NCBI RefSeq assembly: GCF_009696265.1
Contig: NZ_VUMH01000003.1
Coordinates: 1-64,000, forward strand
DNA length: 64,000 nucleotides
Direction: 5' to 3'
Source of the DNA: Desulfovibrio porci
GTDB taxonomy: Bacteria; Desulfobacterota; Desulfovibrionia; Desulfovibrionales; Desulfovibrionaceae
Part shown: positions 61,161-64,000 of the stretch, one piece after another
Position numbering within the stretch: the stretch's first letter is position 1
How the letters are laid out: the number at the start of each line of letters is the position of its first letter
Made by a program: the position numbers and the translations under genes
The notes under the pieces: model-generated
Databases searched by the model: none
What the model was told of the DNA's origin: nothing
What the model saw: only the letters and a program-made list of their open reading frames with translations

Positions 61161-62315
61161 ATGTTCTGCACATTTTCCCATGTTCGCCTAGCTGCGGTAC
61201 ACGCCTGTGTGCCGCCCAACGAAGTTTCCATTATGGATGAGCTGGAATATTACGGCGGAAATCGCAAGAAGGTTGAACGCCTGCGCAGGGCCATAGGTCT
61301 GAATACCCGTCGTATCTGCCCGGAAGGCGTGACCGCTTCGGATTTGTGCTTTCAGGCGGCAAGCGAACTCCTGGACAGCACCGGCATACGGCGTGAAGAG
61401 ATTGATGCTCTGCTTTTTCTGAGCCAGACGCCGGACTATCAGATGCCCGCCACATCCTGTGTTCTGCAGGACAGACTGGGGTTGTCGCGGGAATGCGCGG
61501 CCATCGATCTCAGTCAGGGCTGCTCCGGCTATGTCTATGGGCTCTGGATGGCGGCCAGCCTCATATCTTCCGGGGCCTGCAAAAAGCTGCTTTTGCTGGT
61601 GGGAGACGTCTTTCCTCCGCGCAATCCCGCCAACCGGGTGGTAAGCCCGATATTTGGCGACTGCGGGACGGCCTCACTTCTGCTGCATGAAACATCCGCT
61701 TCGGATATTGCCTTTGCGCTGGGCACGGACGGCAGCGGCCATGAACTGATCGCCATGCCCGCCGGACGCGCGCGCCGTCCCCTCTCGCTTGATCGGACTA
61801 ACGATGCTGAACTCTATGAGGACATATTTGACGCTGACGGAAATCCCTGGCGGATGCTCCAGCCCTATATGAATGGACGCAAGATTTTTGATTTCAGTTT
61901 GCAGGTGGTGCCTGACCACATCAAAAGCTTTATGGAATCCGCCAAGGTCAGCCCCGCGCAGATTGATTATCTCTTTTTACATCAGGCCAACGGTCAGATA
62001 GTGGAAAGTGTAACCGACAAGGCGGGTTTTCCCCTTTCAAAAGTCTGGAGCGAAACTTTCAGCCGCTACGGCAATCTGGCCTGTGCCTCCATCCCGGCAA
62101 GCATTTGCGACCGGCTGGGCGGAAGCAGACAGGCGCGTGGGCGGATGCTCCTCTGTGGTTTTGGCGTAGGACTTTCATGGGCGTCCTGCCTCGTTCCAAT
62201 AGCGGGCCTGCATGTGGGGCCAGTGACAGATTACCAGGGCAATGCGTCAGAAACGTATAATGCCGACTACCTGGCCCATTGGCAAAAAATTTTTTGCGGC
62301 AAGGAGGACAGTTGA
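61161..62315 (+). CDS. 3-oxoacyl-ACP synthase III-like enzyme (KAS III, FabH family)
   Basis: Condenses an acyl-CoA with malonyl-ACP. The 384-aa thiolase-fold protein has an intact triad: Cys121 in DLSQGCSGYVYGL, His274 in FLHQANGQI and Asn305 in YGNLACASIP. It is longer than housekeeping FabH by ~50 residues. With the ACP and SDR genes immediately downstream, it is probably a dedicated enzyme of the glycan locus rather than the fatty-acid starter. The TGATG overlap suggests coupling with the ACP gene. Confidence 0.9.
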   Translation: MFCTFSHVRLAAVHACVPPNEVSIMDELEYYGGNRKKVERLRRAIGLNTRRICPEGVTASDLCFQAASELLDSTGIRREEIDALLFLSQTPDYQMPATSCVLQDRLGLSRECAAIDLSQGCSGYVYGLWMAASLISSGACKKLLLLVGDVFPPRNPANRVVSPIFGDCGTASLLLHETSASDIAFALGTDGSGHELIAMPAGRARRPLSLDRTNDAELYEDIFDADGNPWRMLQPYMNGRKIFDFSLQVVPDHIKSFMESAKVSPAQIDYLFLHQANGQIVESVTDKAGFPLSKVWSETFSRYGNLACASIPASICDRLGGSRQARGRMLLCGFGVGLSWASCLVPIAGLHVGPVTDYQGNASETYNADYLAHWQKIFCGKEDS

Positions 62316-62536
62316 TGGAGATTAAAGAACTTTTACTGGAATGGCAGGACGTATTGCAGTGCGATGTCCCCTTGTGTGCCGGAACAATCCTGACCGAGCT
62401 TGAAGAGTGGGATTCCCTTTCTCAATCGGGCATGGCGGCGTTCTTTGACCGTAAACTGGGAATCCGGCTCTCTTCAGACGAAATTGCCAAGTGCCGCACA
62501 GTGCGGGATTTGCTCGCTCTGGCAGGAAAAGCATGA
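62315..62536 (+). CDS. Acyl carrier protein
   Basis: A 73-aa acidic helical protein with the phosphopantetheine site EEWDSLSQSGM (Ser35). The longer open frame begins upstream in KAS III, but the ATG at 62315 overlaps the stop of that gene and has AAGGAGG 7 nt away. It overlaps the SDR start (ATGA). A private ACP for the locus, distinct from the fatty-acid ACP, is inferred. Confidence 0.9.
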   Translation: MEIKELLLEWQDVLQCDVPLCAGTILTELEEWDSLSQSGMAAFFDRKLGIRLSSDEIAKCRTVRDLLALAGKA

Positions 62537-63285
62537 CCCTGTTTTCACGGGAGCAGTATATCCTTGTTACCGGGGCCAGCTCCGGCATAGGCCGGGCCTG
62601 CGCCATGCTGTGCAACCAGCTTGGGGCCAGTGTGATAGCAGGCGGGCGCAATGAGGAACGTCTGGCAGCCTCGCAGGCTCGGTGTGCAAGCCCTGCGCAC
62701 TGGCATAATGAGGTCAGGGACCTGGTGGCCGACCTTGAGTCCCTGCCGCGATGGGTTGCCGGTTTGCGGCAGAAATACGGCAGGCTTTGGGGCCTGATTC
62801 ATGCCGCCGGTGAAGGTCGTTTGGACAGTATCTCCTACTTTGAGCTGGCTGAGGCCAAAAGTCACCTTGAGCTGAATTTTCTTGTGCCCATGCAGATCGC
62901 CAAGGGCTTTTCGGACAGGCGCAATTTTGCCAGAGGGGGAGCCATGCTTTTTCTCTCCTCGGCTTCAGCGGTCTATCCGGAGAAAGGACATTGTCTCTAC
63001 GGAGCCGCCAAGGCCGCTCTGGCCACAGCCATGAAAACAGTCAGTCAGGAAATGGCGCATAAAGGCTTGCGAGTGCACTGTCTTGCGCCTGGCTGGGTAC
63101 GCACGCCCATGCTGGATATGGCCATAGAACATATGGGTGAAAGCTACGAAACAAAAGAGAAAGCCCGTTATCCACTGGGTTTTGGCGAACCGGAGGACGT
63201 CGCCTGGATGGCGGCCTTTCTTCTTTCAGACAAGGCACGCTGGATCACCGGCCAGAATTTCGTGCTGGGCGGAGGGTGCTACTGA
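62533..63285 (+). CDS. Short-chain dehydrogenase/reductase (3-oxoacyl-ACP reductase-like)
   Basis: A 250-aa SDR. NAD(P)-binding TGASSGIGRACAM at ~13-25, IHAAGEG, active-site Ser142/143 in FLSSASAVYPE, Tyr156 and Lys160 in LYGAAKAAL, and the C-terminal WITGQNFVLGGG are present. The family includes FabG-type reductases. Reduction of the ketoacyl-ACP to 3-hydroxyacyl-ACP is the simplest role in this context. Confidence 0.9.
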   Translation: MTLFSREQYILVTGASSGIGRACAMLCNQLGASVIAGGRNEERLAASQARCASPAHWHNEVRDLVADLESLPRWVAGLRQKYGRLWGLIHAAGEGRLDSISYFELAEAKSHLELNFLVPMQIAKGFSDRRNFARGGAMLFLSSASAVYPEKGHCLYGAAKAALATAMKTVSQEMAHKGLRVHCLAPGWVRTPMLDMAIEHMGESYETKEKARYPLGFGEPEDVAWMAAFLLSDKARWITGQNFVLGGGCY

Positions 63286-63956
63286 TGGGGGTGGTTATTG
63301 TCGGCAATTCCGGCGCTGCGCGGGAATGTTACTGGCTCTTGCGGGTGGCACGGGAGGCGGATGCGGCGACGCCCCCCTTCAAGGGGTTTCTGGCCTGGCA
63401 GGGCTATGCGGGGCAGCTCTGCGAGCTGGCCCGGTTTTCTCTTGGCAGTTCAGAGGACTACCAGCCGGCTCATGACGATCTGTTTGTTATTGGCATAGGC
63501 AAGCCCGCATTGCGGCTGGCCGTGTATACTTGGCTCAAGGCTCTCAAGGCCAGCTTTTATACATTGCGGCATCCCAATGTATATGTCTGCCCCTCAGCCA
63601 CGGTGGGGGAGGCCAACATCTTTCAGCGGGATTGTGCCGTGCAGGCAAATGCAAGCATAGGTAATGCCAATTTCTTCAACGGCGGTGTGATTGTTGGTCA
63701 TGATGCTGTCGTTGGCGACGGCAACACCTTCAATCTTCATACCGGCATTTCGGGTCATGTCAGGCTGGGCGACGCCAATCAGGTGGCTCCATGGTGTCTC
63801 TTTCTGGAACACGTAAAGGTGGGCAACTGGAATGTTTTTGCTCCGGGTACAGTTGTCTACAAGGGCTGCAAGGATCACTGCCTGATGACCGGAAATCCGG
63901 CACTGATAGAAAAACGCTATCCATCGGTAAAAGCGGAAGGGGGTAGCCGTGTCTGA
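63285..63956 (+). CDS. NeuD/PglD-type left-handed beta-helix acyltransferase
   Basis: The 223-aa protein has an N-terminal Rossmann-like part (GVVIVGNSGAARECYWLLRV) and a hexapeptide-repeat helix (VYVCPSATVGEANIFQRDCA, then VQANASIGNANFFNGGVIVG). It ends with LMTGNPALIEKRYPS. PglD and NeuD acetylate amino or hydroxyl groups of sugars. The His in VIVGHDAVVGDG is the likely catalytic base. The overlap with the SDR (TGATG) and with the next gene shows tight coupling. It may use acetyl-CoA or the ACP-bound acyl chain. Confidence 0.85.
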   Translation: MGVVIVGNSGAARECYWLLRVAREADAATPPFKGFLAWQGYAGQLCELARFSLGSSEDYQPAHDDLFVIGIGKPALRLAVYTWLKALKASFYTLRHPNVYVCPSATVGEANIFQRDCAVQANASIGNANFFNGGVIVGHDAVVGDGNTFNLHTGISGHVRLGDANQVAPWCLFLEHVKVGNWNVFAPGTVVYKGCKDHCLMTGNPALIEKRYPSVKAEGGSRV

Positions 63957-64000
63957 CACGCCTCGCCTTTCGGTCGTTATCCCCATGCGTAACTGCGCTC
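63949..64000 (+). CDS. Glycosyltransferase family 2, 5' fragment
   Basis: Only the first 17 codons are inside the window, starting at GTG and continuing VSDTPRLSVVIPMRNCA. LSVVIPMRNCA is the typical start of a GT2 GT-A domain. A GGAAGGGGG Shine-Dalgarno is upstream and the frame overlaps the acyltransferase end by 8 nt. The rest lies beyond the window. Confidence 0.75.
   Translation, partial: MSDTPRLSVVIPMRNCA

Noticed and set aside
1-64000. CRISPR array or cas genes
   Set aside because: No direct repeats with regular spacers and no Cas-like protein were seen.

Overview
The window looks like a chromosome segment from a Gram-negative, GC-rich sulfate-reducing deltaproteobacterium of the Desulfovibrionaceae. 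Reasons: a full S10-spc-alpha ribosomal protein operon with methionine aminopeptidase embedded in it, a selenoprotein form of selenophosphate synthetase (SelD with an in-frame UGA), and a Lol-BamA-Skp-FabZ outer-membrane cluster. Genus-level placement is an inference from gene content; no database search was run.

Layout. (1) 1-16000, minus strand: tRNA-Leu, selD, and the ribosomal operon read from rpsJ (15985) down to rplQ (1494), with secY, map and rpoA. The operon seems to start from a strong promoter near 16528-16556, giving a leader of about 530 nt. (2) 16794-20683: a TPR protein with a degenerate receiver domain, a PAS/GGDEF signalling protein, and a convergent glycosyltransferase. (3) 20709-25601, minus strand: a structured repeat, then ftsY, a two-TM sensor-like protein, murJ and queF. 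(4) 25740-31801: a molybdopterin-binding-domain protein, a UbiA-family prenyltransferase, DarP, a divergent LysE/LysR pair, tRNA-Thr, a DUF486 protein, a TauE permease and a secreted GlcG/HbpS-like protein. (5) 31849-37800: a DNA glycosylase, the UPF0210/ACT pair, lysS, and an unusual membrane-anchored nuclease-like protein with a zinc ribbon. (6) 37845-46601: the envelope cluster lolC/E, lolD, bamA, an AMIN/amidase_3 cell-wall amidase, skp and fabZ. (7) 46603-52477: a GT4 glycosyltransferase, a WbaP-type initiating sugar-phosphate transferase, and an amino-acid ABC transporter. (8) 52478-54555: a junction zone with a second copy of the structured repeat, a 28-nt AT-only palindrome, a tyrosine recombinase broken by several frameshifts, and a 17-nt inverted repeat. 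(9) 54556-64000: an accessory glycan operon, more AT-rich in places, that runs off the right end.

The glycan operon encodes a DegT-family sugar aminotransferase, a WecC-type UDP-ManNAc dehydrogenase and several glycosyltransferases. It also carries a small dedicated acyl pathway of KAS III, acyl carrier protein and SDR ketoreductase, next to a NeuD/PglD-type acyltransferase. Overlapping start and stop codons link these genes tightly. The simplest reading is that a short 3-hydroxyacyl group is built on the ACP and moved onto an amino sugar of a surface polysaccharide or glycoprotein.

The items most worth a second look are the recoded selD, the acyl-modified glycan locus, the membrane nuclease/zinc-ribbon protein, the paired structured repeats, and the GT2 protein with a large unrecognised N-terminal half. 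Starts were adjusted from the longest reading frames where a Shine-Dalgarno site or family length argued for it, and this is stated in each entry.
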